DNA from: Syngnathus acus
Taxonomy: Eukaryota; Chordata; Actinopteri; Syngnathiformes; Syngnathidae
Length of the DNA: 64,000 bases
Assembly (NCBI RefSeq): GCF_901709675.1
Contig: NC_051092.1
Location: 8,634,491 to 8,698,490 of the forward strand
Direction: 5' to 3'
Below the pieces are notes generated by a model. That model ran no database searches. It had not been told where the DNA came from and saw only the letters and a program-made list of their open reading frames with translations. This document shows, piece after piece, positions 1-13,112 of the stretch. A program made the position numbers and the translations under genes. Position 1 is the first letter of the stretch, and every line of letters starts with the position of its first letter.

Positions 1-1592
1 ATGGAAACATCTTTATGCACAGTTCAAAAAACAAAAACTATCTTTATACACAGCTCTTACATTTAATCGCCCTACATGTTTTAGGCTACTGTGTGTTCAT
101 TGACAGACTCAATGCTGTCTTTTATTTGTGTATGAATAATATGCATACATACTTTAAAAATTAAGGGAAGACAAGGGACCCTTTTGGTTGTCTGTGTGAT
201 GTACATAATTTCATTCATTCCATTCAACTATTGATTATTGGCTGGACTGTTTGTCACCCACTTACTCAAGTCAAATTAGAAAGCACTCTTTGTAGGATCC
301 GCAATTCAATCGATTTGAATAGGGAAAACACTCCCAAATCAACACGATGAATAGAATGCTTACTGGGAGGAACAGCTTTCATGGATTGTGCTTATTTGCT
401 CGGAATTAATGGGAAATTTCCAGCTTGGCAAAGCACGAGTTATTCAGCATGTAAGGGGATAGAAAGGGGGAGATGCACAGCATTGGTTGGTGTATTTTAC
501 ATTAGTTCCAGTCACTTATTCTGAAAAGACTCTGGGGATGTACTGTATTGAAGGCAAAGAATAGCAACAGTTGAAGATGTACTATTCTGAATTTTGCTCC
601 CACAGGTTTTCAGACCTATTTATAATACATGACTTCATATAAATAATTTTAACTGTCTAAAATGGCAAACTATATAAATAGATAAAAAGAATAACAACTA
701 AGGCAATTACTGCCTGTTACAAAGTAATTGCCGTGGTCAATTACGTACACGAATTAGCTTTGATTTGGTGTGCATTTTAGCTGAGCGCTTGGATGAATTT
801 ATCTGTGATAGATGTAATTTTGTTATGCCTATTTTTATGGTCTGCATATTTCTGCAAATGATGAACCAGTGGACCGTATATTTTTCATATAATATATGGT
901 AACGCAGCTTCACCTAATGATCAGATTTGTGAGATACTTAAATACCTAACTATTCCCCTCGACCGTATGCTATAGATGATTTCATTGATCGTAATGTGAC
1001 TCCATCCTTTTATCTATCCTTTTTTTTTTGGAACATAAAGGTCTGAGTCAAGGTGACAGGAGTAGTCAGTACTTAAGTCCAGACAGACTAAGCATTTTAG
1101 TGAAGGAAGGATGCAGCCTGAAATCACCAGACACATCTGTACAGCATCTGCAGTGCAAATTCTCAATCTCCGTCCGTCCGTTCGTCAACGCGTCCATCCA
1201 TCCATCCCACAGAAAGCCTAACACGCATCCCATCACACATTTGAATGGTTTGTGTTAAATCAGCATCACTATTTGATGTAATGTATGCAATACTTGTCAA
1301 AAACCAACAATTGCTTTCAATACAAAGGGACAACGAGAATAGTGACTGTTAACTTAAACCTGAAAATAAATGCTGAATTATACTTGTCGTGTAAAAGTGA
1401 CTATGTAGAGAGACTCATGCTCACTCCGACAATACGACAGTGAAAAGTAGTGTTAATGATCTCCTTTCATGTGGTGCTCTTTGGAAAGGTACCAAACATG
1501 GGCCCCATCCCCGAGAACTCCGTCCACCTCCATCACAGGAACCCATTACTGACAATTAGCTCAGCTCTCACAGCACTAATGGACCATGTCAA

Positions 1593-1722
<130 letters not shown>

Positions 1723-2147
1723 TACAATTGGGCAAATGGCAATCTAAATTTAGCTTGGGAGCGAAAAGACTGCGACTAAAACAGTAGTGTATGATCATAA
1801 TATCAACCTAAATTGTTTTAGAGACCTGTATGATTGAGCTCTGACCTCTGTAATTATAAAATATTCAATGCACCTTTGCATAACAAATGTATAGTAAGTC
1901 CAAAAATATTAACTTGATGATTGCGGGACCCTCTATTGAAGCTCTTTTGCAGGCTGACTGACTTTTTTTTTTTTTTTGCCCTTCTCATATGCACCTTTTT
2001 CTCTGTGAGGTTGTCCAAATGTCAGCTTCTCTAATTTTCTGAGAAAACCTCCCCTCACAAAAAACATTCAGAAGGGAATGAAACTTAGGAATGAGTCAGC
2101 GTAGAGTCACATAACCAAAAAGAAAGCAATCAATTTAAGGCCATGAA

Positions 2148-2365
2148 GCATCCCCAAAACATGCAGGGTAGGCCGATTGAGCACTCTAAATTTGCACGTA
2201 GTTATTGTGAGTGGGAATGGCTGTTAGTCTCTGTGTGCCCTGCGATTGGCTGGTAACTAGTTCAGGGTGTCCCCCGCCTATTTCACAAAGTCAGCTGGGA
2301 TAGGCCCCAGCACACCCACAACCCTTGAGGCTAAGCGGTTCAGAAAATGGACGGATGGATGGATG
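2148..2365 (+). mobile_element. Fish interspersed repeat, 3' part (SINE/LINE-tail type)
   Basis: The sequence carries phrases typical of a very common teleost repeat: an AACATGCAGGG-like start, CCCTGCGATTGGCTGGTAAC, a CAGGGTGTCCCCCGCC block, CAGCTGGGATAGGC, and an ending in AGAAAATGG followed by GGAT repeats. Only the 3' part is present. The tRNA-like head seen in the copy near 25788 is missing. The terminal GGAT microsatellite acts as the tail and gives the plus orientation. I recognise the family from memory and cannot give its formal name. Confidence 0.75.
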
Positions 2366-5047
2366 TGGCAAGAGGCCAGGGAGAATGTTTAACACATTTT
2401 GAGAGGAGCAGATGAGTTGGACAAGGTCAGTGCGACAATTAAACATTGGAAACTATAACGGCTGTAAAACGGTGATGGAAGAGGATCATTAACAATTTTT
2501 ACGATGTGTGTTTGTGTCCAATCCAGATGCAAAGCTATGCACATGACCTTCACTATTGGATATGGAAGTATCACTTGAACTGCCAATTAAAATTAAAATG
2601 TTCTGAGGACAGATGAACATTTCACTCTTTGTTGTTCTGTATTGAAATTAAAATTCAATTGAATACAGTCAAAGAGATGAGTTCTAAATTGAAACCTGCC
2701 TGTATACTTCTTTAAGTCCTGGGGAAACAACCTATCAATCGCAACATAGCAGTGGCTCCTGATTCTAGTTTTAACAATATCTGGAGTATACTCACAGATA
2801 ATCAGAGATACACCGAGACTGCCACTGTCATATGCGAAAGTTTACACTGTGGACTTTTTATGGTTCTTCATTTGCATTTAAATTGATTGTGCGTCACATA
2901 CTGAACAATACGTTGTGTTAAGTGCTAATGACATTCCCAAGACTGTTCTGTATACTTGTAGTGTTCTTTGCACTTCACACGAATGCACCTGAGCCCAACT
3001 CGCAACCAGTCCAGGATTTGTTATTCTGATCTGCCACCACACAGTTTTCACAGCAGTTCCTGAATGTGTGTGTGTCTGTGCGTGCATGTGTGTGTGTGTG
3101 ATTGTATGCAGTGGACAAGTGACAGCCGCTGACCTCGCTACATGACAAGCAAGGAAAGCACGCAACAGGCTAAGAGGCAGGGGATAATCAGATATTCAGA
3201 GAAATGTTGGTAGCATTACACTTGTACATTCTGTGTCTGTTTGTTCTTGTCCATTTAGGCGGCCAATTAGTCAAGCCCTGTGGTCAGGTTTATCCTTGTG
3301 ATGCAATTCAAATCACACAACAACATTCTTTATTATCACACAATCAATACGTGTTATGTTTTTATTATCATGCCTCTCATTCCCATGCCTGAACTATGGT
3401 TGTGTAAACCATACCAACAGATCCTCGCTGAGTGGTTGTGCTCGGACATTTCACAGCGCTGCTTGCTTCCCCTAGTTTGGATTAGAGTGTGACGTCTGAG
3501 GCTATGGTTGGATTAATCTCTAGAGATACAAGACTCATTTGGATTATGCCCCAACACGAACACAGAAACATGAAAGCCTGCATGTGTACACATTTCTTGT
3601 TTGAAACTCAAATATGCATCCAGTCCACGCACAAACACCGGCCACAGTCTTTTCATTTTCATACCAGTATGTATTTCTACGCCTTCTGCCTTTTCTAGAT
3701 TAAGCCCGCTTTTGCACTGTTTTAGTCATAACATCTTTGGAGAAGTTTAATTAAAGGTTTGATGCAAAAATCTCGAGCTGAAATGAGCTCCTGAAAGGAC
3801 GTGTTCAGCCAAAACCTTTGTTCTTGCTCGGTAGAGCAGCCCACGTTCTGCCAGTGCTTCCCTAAATATTCACTGTGTGAAGCAAAACCCATTTTTAGGG
3901 CAGCCATAATCAAAGCTGGCCCCGTTTCACTCTGACAGAATCAGAGGTTCGGCTGTGAGGCATTTCATGTGAAATCACAGACATTACTAGTGGGTTGTTG
4001 GTTGGGTCAGTGATCGGTGCTTTTGCCTCAATGTCGTCTACCTCTAATCGACAAGAGCAGCCTCTGTGTAGCAGGTCCCCGCTCACCTCCATCTTCTCTT
4101 TGTGCAAATGTCTCTGTCCATCAATCGTCATGCCTCTTCACTTCAACCTCCCCCCTGTATCACCTCTTCTTTTTCCTACCAACAAAACTTAATCATTTAT
4201 CAGTGCTGGGAGCTCCGAGTCAGTTTCTGGATGCATCTTGTATAATCTGTGCACATTTGTCCATATTTGTGTTTCAGTGTATTGTTAATGTTTTATACCT
4301 GGAAAATATCAATGTCAAATAGCATCAATAGTTTTTGAGCTAACCCTGTTTCTGTGTTTGTTCTTTGTGGCTGTCAAGCTCTATCGGTCATTGCTCTTTA
4401 CCTTTTTGTCTAATCAGTAAACTAAAAATCTGGGCAGTTTTCTTGCACTTGCATAAAGAGCAAACATTGAGGAGAAAGACAGTATGGGGGCTAGGATTCA
4501 GAAAAGGGTTGGGGAGGCAAATAAAAAGGGCAAGTAGGTCTAGAAGCATCATATATGATGTTCTGAAGCAAATGTAGAGGGTTTCTCAGGCAGATTTGTC
4601 AATAAATGAAAATTATGATATAAACAAAAGCCTGATGACAGGCAAACTCGCAAAAAAATGGCTCACTGACTGAGGCACGAACAGGTATTCCTTTTACTCG
4701 CCTGTTTTTCTCCCTCCCCTCAGCTCGTTTACACTTTTAAGGGATAGATGATGCTCCTGCAGATTAGTGGTAATCTCCCTTTTGCCTCTTGGCCTTTACT
4801 GCTGTGTGTTTATGTACTGTTTGTGAGACTGTATACATTAAGAAAGTTGCAACTCCTCAGACATCTCTGGGCGGTTCTGTCTTGGTACTCGCTCTGCCTT
4901 TTTACTTCCTCATTAGCTGCACTTAATCGTTACACTGAGCCTGAGTTATAAGGCTATTTGCATCATCAGTTCCAGTCTGAGTGTGCTTGTGTGTGTTTGG
5001 GTTGGTGGCTGTGAGCATTTGACAGGGCTTCACACACAGAACGCGCT

Positions 5048-5083
5048 CCCCCCCCCCCCCCCCCCCCCCCCCACACACACACA
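5048..5083. repeat. Poly-C tract followed by (CA)n
   Basis: A run of 25 C residues (5048-5072) continues directly into a short CA repeat ending at 5083. Long mononucleotide C runs are prone to polymerase slippage, so the length may be an assembly estimate. On the minus strand it reads as poly-Gly, which is not a gene. Confidence 0.95.
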
Positions 5084-6879
5084 TTTCCAGCCTTAAGCTT
5101 TGAGATGAGTATTTTCCATTTGAAATTTTAGAGGACAGAGTCATAAGTTGAGGATGCACACATGCGCGCACGCACATAGACTTACACACTTTCAATACAA
5201 GCTAATGCTTCAAGAGTTATTGCAATGACCTATCATTTTATGGACTTAAGTGACACTCGAAAGCATCTACAACCACTACTTGCTTCAATTATAACCTGGG
5301 ACTTACAAAGCAACCATTCACCCGTTTAAACCCATTCTTAATTGAGGACCAACTAAATTGTAATGCTGGAGGTTTGGACCGCACAATTTTTACCAGTCCA
5401 GACTTACAAAAGACCCTCACGTGTTAACTGTACCCTATATTGTGTATATATAAGATCTTGTGAATGGATTTTTGCAAAGGTGGCGTATAAGTTGCACGTC
5501 TCACAATTGAGGCGTCAGATTTGAATTTGATGTTTGTGTTCTCCCCATATGCGCTATGCCATAAAATAGGATGGGTTTTTCCTGGTTACTCCGATTTCTT
5601 TCCACACGCAAAACACACATGTTACATTGACTGCAAACAAGGTTTCTTATGTCTACCAATGTCTGTAGACATAAGCAAAAATGGACTAGTCTTGTCTCCA
5701 ACAGTAGTTGTCCTTGGCTCCTTTTGTGTCTCTTCTATGTACTATGTTATCTTGTTTGTGTTTTCAGATTCACCAACAATAGTTCTGAAAGGAGGGTTAA
5801 CCACTCAACTAGTTAGTCTGTTAGCTAGCTACGAATATTTGATGGAAAAAAGCTGTGTGGTGGCCTGCAGTGTCCACAGTGTGACCATACAGACAGATTT
5901 CCCTTGTTACTAGAGCAACACTATACCAACCCTCTGAGTCATCCAACTCCAACCAGAGCCCATGACATGAACTCAAATCGTCATCAGGAACTGAGAGACT
6001 GTCAATCCTCTACGCTGCCATATATGCATGCAGGTTGATCTCTATGCCTGGACAAAAGTGGAGTATGTACTTGTGGAGGGGATTTTCCTAAAGCAGAGCA
6101 AACATCCTGCAACTGCGGCTCTTGCCATGACCGCCAAAAAATTAACCAGGGTTTGAGAGTTTCAGTGATGTAGTAAGCCCGAAATGGCCCTACAGATATC
6201 CATCATGGCATTGTGGCAGTCTCATTTATTGCCTTTAACCAGGACCCATTCCAGTGATGCACAGCATGTGATAAGCATGTCAGTGAGACTTGCTGCATTT
6301 GAAAGGTTCCTATGACAGGTTTATGTGCATTTCCAAGATATATCAAAACTATATATAAAAAGTATTATATTGTAGCCATCACTGGTACCCTTTCAGGGCG
6401 GAATGACAACATAGAAAGCCGCTAGTACAAGGGCGCTAGTTCGCTAGACTTAGTGAAGATTTCGCTATATTTAAAGACACTAGCAAAATGACAACAGTTC
6501 TTCTAATGCTTGCAACTTTCTCATATCATGCACGGTTGTCGGAAAAGGGCCAAAAAGTGCTGGGATCGCCTGATAACACAGTACGCAAATTTACGGTTTC
6601 ATATACATATCGGGTGTATTACAAAATAAAAATTATCACTGTATCATCCCTGTCAAGAATATTGATCAAATATATACCCACTTATCTATCCTATCCTGCC
6701 TAGAAACAGCTAAAATGAGTTGGCAGTTGGTACACAAAATCAATGGTATAATTTGAGAAAGTTAGATTTCTTAATAATAACATTACATACCATATCTACA
6801 CATTTAGCATTTTTGAAGGCCAATATGTTTCTTCCAAATACAATAAAAATAATATAGAAAGGTTTGAGATTAGATGTTG

Positions 6880-8770
6880 TTTGGTGCTTGACAAGCGTTC
6901 CAGTTTTTCATGAGGCCCCTTTGCAAAATGAATTGCCCCTCCCTGCTTTAGATTGTCACAAGCTGAACATACACGTCATGGTTTTAGAAGTGATTGTTTC
7001 CAATTCCAACTCACCATGTGCAAGTTAATTGCCTGCATCAGAAAGTAAAAGCTAATGAGTAGCACTGACACTCTACAACGCGACTGAGAGTCACGATTTC
7101 GACTAGACGTTTGAGTTGTTGCTGGTCCACTTAAACCCGTAATGTTGGCAGCGTGATTTTGAACCATTGCCAACATGAAGAAATTGTATGTGCCTGCATC
7201 TGTGCCTGTAAAAAAGAAAAATTAATCCGATGGTCATACTATCTGACGAACGCTGATGTTCATTCCTACACATGATGATGGTTTCCTATTTGGGCGTCAA
7301 TGCAGATTTTACTTTACTAAAAGAAACTCAGTTCTCTGTATTTAGAGGTGCAGGAAAGCAGAAGGTTCAAATAATTAATTCATACAACCTATAATGCAGT
7401 CAAGGAGGTAGCTTACTTCCTCGTGTTGGGGCACTTTTCCTCATTGAGTAGGTTCCAGAACTGCCCTTGAGCTATGGACTTCAGCTCAATGACAGCTTAT
7501 AAAGTCAGAACCTCCGCTTCCACTCCTGTTCAGATGAAACAGTGTTGCAATTTTGATGCCAGTGAATCAATCTCAGCATCTTCCCGAAAAGGATAGCACT
7601 CAAATGTAGCGACTGGTTTGAGTAAAGACAAGTCTTGAAAGCGTTTGTCAAACTCTGACAGACAATTGTCAATCAGCTATGTGTACCATGCACTGTCAAG
7701 TTCCACACAGGTCTTCCCTTGCATCTCCAGCTCTGAAGCCAGGTTCTGGAAATGTTCCACATCATGGCACTGTATCTTTCAGGAGAGATGTTGCATCTTT
7801 CGTTTGAAAGCATTAAGACCAAGCTGATCAAATTGATCACTGTTTTGTCTTTTCCTTGCAGCTGGAGATTTAAGTCATTTTGCAAGTTTGTCAGATGGGT
7901 TAAAAATGCCAAATCTAACAGTCGCTGACCGTCATTTAGTTGCTTGTATTCTGCATGTCCAGCTACACAGAAAAACTTCTTAATCTCTGGACAAAGCTCT
8001 ATAGTGAGCCATCTCCAGATGTTCACGGAATAACCGTCTTTGACGAGAACGGGCTCGAATTCGTAGAACAGGTGAGCTTTGTTGCCACATCCATGATCTT
8101 TTTCATGTTGAGCATTTTAGCGCATCACGCTTGTTGGTGGATTATGCATTGGTAATTCAAAAAGTCTGGGAAAGCATCGTCTTGCCTACACTTGACATTA
8201 AATCCATTCATGTGGCCAACCATTGCGGGAGCTGAGTTCTCTCAATAAAGTGAACGACTGAAATATGTCCTCTCCTCGCGTATGTTCTTTCATGGGAAGC
8301 GATTTTAATAGCTTCTCTTTTGCAATGATAGCACTAAACACCATACGAATAAAAATTCACATCTCGCCTGGCTGTGTTACTCATGTCTGTAGATTTGTTC
8401 AACTGCAGTGAGAAACTCTCACATTCACTCTTAGGCATGGCTTCACAGCACCATGTAACTGTACCTCTTGACTGCTGCAGAGCTTTGATGAAGCTCTCTC
8501 ATTTTTAAAGTCTCTTTAAAGTTAATGTTGTGTGAAAAATCACTGCTGTCCGGACAACTGGGTTTTGAGTTCATTCACCTTTCTCGGCTTGCTTTTCGGC
8601 GGGAAGTCAATGTCATATTTTTGATGACAGCCTGAAAATGCCACTCTACATTTCCCTTCCTTGGCATAGACTGTCAGATGAGGCATGACTTCTATTTTTT
8701 TTTTATGTCATACGATCTACCTTTGCGATCGACTGGTAGATCGCGATCAACATATTGAGCATCCCTGGTG
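6880..8770 (-). mobile_element. hAT-like DNA transposon relic
   Basis: On the minus strand, 7673-8026 keeps a frame containing FLTHLTNLQNDLNLQLQGK. This resembles the DLAFLTDLTxHLNxLNLQLQG motif of domesticated and free hAT-type transposases such as the GTF2IRD2 or Charlie-like group. The right flank (about 8700-8770) contains GATCGACTGGTAGATCGCGA and CCCTGGTGTAG, phrases I associate with the end of such fish elements. The left flank (about 6900-6955) has a GAATTGCCCCTCCCTGC-type end. The frame is broken throughout, so no active transposase is expected. The outer limits are uncertain, and the left part could be a second element. Confidence 0.55.
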
Positions 8771-11700
8771 TAGAATGTATCTTTAGTCTCTACGTGTATG
8801 CCCTCTGAAGTGGTCTTGTATGTGGTGAACATTTGGACACTATGATGTTATCTCTTTTTCTTACTTTCCACTCTCTCGGTCTCTCCTTTCCCTTTTATTA
8901 CCCTCCTTTTGCTTGTGTTGAGTAACCTCACAACATCCTTTTTACACATGGTGACTCTTTTTTGCTTTTCCCATTCAGCCAATGTCTTACTTTCACTCAC
9001 ACATCAGTCTTTGTTCAGTTAAAAGGCCAGGTGAAATTGACTCTTGGTGGAATTGGCCCTTGGTTGAAGTGCCCTTGTAGCTGTTTCACAGACTTATTTT
9101 TTTTTCCTCTTTGTGATGTGAGTGTTTATACCCTGTGTTCCAATCATGACGTAAGCCTTTTTTCTGATAAAGCAGATATTCTAGGGTCTGGCTTCTCTTG
9201 AGAACTCCATTTACATTCAGCGGTAGAGTGTTGTTCCATAAAATACATGTGTGACAAGGAAACACATGCACACACACAATGTGTACAAAAAAATGAATGT
9301 CTGGTCAACCTCGCAACATTGCACTAAATTGTATGTTCATGGTAACAGACTGCATGTTTTGAATTGAATTGTTAACTCAGACTGCAGATTGATGCAATGG
9401 GAAGTGTTATCGGATGACAGAAAAGAAATCCGTTGTTCAGGTAATGTGAGAATGGAATATATGTGCCCAACCTGCATATAATTGCATTTAAAACCCTTGA
9501 AAAACTGCTCTGGAAGAGATCAGTGGTGTTTGCTGTAGTACTTTGAAATTAACTACAGATAAGGAAATGCATAGTTGAAATGAGTTTTGTCACAATTGGT
9601 ATGGCATGACTACTTTTTGTGACTGGCTCCAAGTTAGCAAACAGATCATTCAGAAGTTGCAAAATTGCATTGCTCAATAGATACGTTGTGACAATTTCTG
9701 TTGCTGGCATTTCATGTTTTTATTGACGAGTGGAATAGTTCCCCTCCTCACCTCTCTTTTTACACTCTACACTGGCATCACTACACCTGCCAGTGCTGTT
9801 CAGCTAAAACAGAAAACTCCCCCATTACAATTCATCTGAGGTATGTAAAATAACATTGCTCGTGCTAAATTAATCTATTTTCTATATTCCTCCCACATTG
9901 CGGATCATGAACTATGTGGTTATATTGCCTGCTTGACAGATGTAAGTAATCCTGGGTGCACCAGTTAGATCAGCTTCCACATCTGTTTGCTTGTTTGTGT
10001 AGACCAGTAGTAAATCAGGCCCATTGTTACTTTTGGTAAAAGAGCCATTTTTACTGACGTTGTGGTAATATTGCATGATGCAACCGCAGAGCCATCCTAG
10101 TCAAAGTCCCACTACGAGAAATATGGATAAAGAAGGGGATGTCCAGAAAATAGAGAGAGAACAGACCTCACTGAAGACAAGAAAAGAATGTGCAAAGGAA
10201 TTAAATCATGTGAAGGAACCGAGTGCCAATAGTGGAGGTAATGAAACTGGGTCCCACCCAAAAGGGAGAGAAGTGTAAAGAAACAGAGCTATAGCTTTAA
10301 GTGGTGAGTAGAAATTCTCTTGTGGCCTCATTGAGATGCAGTGGTGGCTTGCCGATTTAGGTAGCTGCTGCTGATGAATTGATTTAACCAGAAGACTCGC
10401 TCAAATTAACCCACTCCCTAAGAGAGATGTCAACAGCCCCTCCAGTGGCTTCTGGGATGATTACCGGCGCATCCGCCCATCCTAAATACCTCCATCTGCA
10501 CTTGTCTCTTTCTTACTGAATTCTGTTGGGCCAAATCCAGTCAAACGCAGGGCACACACGAAAGTTTCACTCGTAGATTCACACCTATGCACGATTTAGA
10601 TTAGTTTGCATGTAGTCATGTTTTTGAAATGTGGAAGGAAAGCATGCAGAATTTGCTGAAATCGAGATCTGATCCCAGATTCAGTTGGTAGCGTTTCGGC
10701 CAACCACTCTGTGTTGCCCCAATGTAATTACGTTTATGAATAATAAATGTTATTCTTTCACAAATATTTTATCATGATAAATATTGGCTCCAAATATAAT
10801 TAGGCTCAGACATCTGCCAGTGAACATGTACTTCCTTACGGTTAAGCCTTTGGAGAACAAAACATTTTAGTTTCACAGAACAATTAATTTCACTGCGGAA
10901 CACCTGTACATTATTATTTACTGGGGTCTTGCACGAGAAGTGTATTATAATTTGATAAAAATAATATTGCACATTGTTGAGGGGAATCGATTTAACAATA
11001 TGTACTGTAATTTTCAGGTTCTTATTGTAGAGCTATAATACTCATATCAAACATGCCTTTATAGTTTTGCAATGCATTCTAATTTATTGCTCTAACATTT
11101 CAGAAAAAAAATCCAGGTATTACTGAATCCAACCCTTAATTTATAAATATTACAAAATATATTAAGATATTACAGTGCATATTTATATTATTATTATTTG
11201 CATTGTTGATTAAAATGACTAAAAATGTGTTGTCCAGTGTAATCATTCTGCTTTCCTCGAAGACAACAGAAATCAGTTAATATTTTTTAAGGCTGCATAA
11301 TTTGCTATAAACCTACATTGCAAATTTCCAACAGCGGCTCTTTTTTTCCTCCGTAAACTCAGCAAAGTTCAGATTTGACAATCCATTCTTACGGCTTTTC
11401 CTAAATGGTTCATGGAATCCATTCTTGCATTCAACATCACTGCCTGGTTTAGTTCAGTCGATCTCACCCATTGTAAAACACTAAAATAATCAGAATCTGC
11501 AGCAAAGCAGCAGTCATTCGCTATCATCTATATTCTATAGCACCAGAGTTTTCAGAAAAGGCACCCAAATCTCCACATACCCTAGCAGACAAATAATGAT
11601 TGGGTTTGATTTAGTCTATTGTTGAAAAGATGAAATTCCGAGCAATTACCCAATTTAAAATGAAAAAAAAAATTAAATGATCATCAAAAATAATTATCAA

Positions 11701-13004
11701 CTAATTTAACATTGATTAGCGCACACCTCTACATCCAATACACTCTGCCCTCCTCAAACCTGTGTTTGCGAGCCACAAATTAGCTTACTAATTATGTCTG
11801 TGAACATACGAGGGCATGAGCTGCCAGATAACAAGTCTTGATGTGTCATTCCAACTCAGATAAAGCTTCCTGCCTGCTCTTGATGTGCAGTGAGTCCGAT
11901 TTTGTAATCATTTCCAATACTAATCGGAAGCTGTCTCATTGGACCTTCCAGAGGGAGCCATGTTTAATCATGAATGTGTAGCAACTCTCCACACCTTTAA
12001 TTAGAAAAGTAACTTGGGGTGAATTTAGCTTGCATGATGTACACCAAAAGCCTTGTGATGTCTTGTTTTTTTTTTTTTTTAACTAGAAATTGTCGCAATG
12101 TACTACCCAGCACTCTGCAAGCTTTCTCATTCACTACCAGCTTATATATCTGCACCTCATGTCTTATAGCTGAGAGGAGGTTAGCCTACACAGGAGAGGA
12201 AGACGTCCTTTGTTTCAAGGTGTTGCGCTCACTCATTCTGGCAGTGAGTCATCGCCAAGACTCCTCTCTCCCTGGAGGCGCATTCACATAGGAATACGCA
12301 TTTAGCATGCACACTGACACACACAGCACCAATGCGTAGCCTTGTATCAATGGCTGTCCCTCCTTTTTCTTCATAGACTATAGAATAAAGAGTATGTCCA
12401 CGTGCATGTTTGTCTCATCAGCTGCCATCTCTGCAGTGAGCCTGGAATGGCTAATTAAAAGATGCCGGCTTGTATTATTCATGAGACAGTAATTATACAT
12501 TCCTTTTGCTGATCCCAAGTCAGTGGAATCAAAAATAGATCTGAGTGCCTCGTCCTCCTCTGCCTGAATTTCTCTCTGTGTTTTGACTGCGTCTCTCCTG
12601 TATCTTTGTTTATATTACCAGTGCGTCTCCGTCTCCTTGCGCCGGCCACATGGTCATGCGATACCTTTCTACTCTCTCATCTCTTCATTATCTGTCGCCC
12701 TATTTGCTCTGATTTTCCCCTTTTGGGATTTTCACAGTACATCTCTCTGACAGTGTCACTGCAGCTCGACTCTGGTTCGAGCCTCCCATCTCTTCAGGCC
12801 AGAATTCCGACAGGAATATTTTGAATTTGCGCCGACATCTAGGCAGTGAGATTTCAAAGAGGAGCGGTATCGCTGACTGTGATCAAGTTAATGGGCGAGA
12901 TTGCGTCCTCAAAAGAGACAGGCAGTATTTCTAAACACTTGACCTAAAATCTGGAGATGAACCATTAAATAAATACTCTATGTTGATCATGATCTATGAT
13001 TGAG

Positions 13005-13112
13005 CGGCATCCTGTCTAGAGTATATCGTGCTTGTTGCCCCAAAGTCAGCTGGGATTGGCTCCATCTCACCCACGACCTTTATGAGCAGAAGCAGTACAA
13101 AAAAATTGATGA
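13005..13112 (+). mobile_element. Degenerate copy of the fish interspersed repeat
   Basis: About 100 bases resemble the 3' third of the repeat at 2148-2365, including CAAAGTCAGCTGGGATTGGC and a following ACCCACGACC block. It is heavily diverged and lacks the terminal GGAT tail. It is probably an old insertion. Confidence 0.5.

Noticed and set aside
10075-10278. 67-codon hydrophilic frame starting with ATG, possible alternative first exon of brsk2
   Set aside because: It ends in a stop with no well-placed phase-1 donor to join exon 2, and it shows no resemblance to the kinase N-terminus.
12440-12520. AT-rich segment with homeodomain-like TAATTA words, possible enhancer
   Set aside because: Such words are frequent in AT-rich introns. 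Without a species comparison there is no support.
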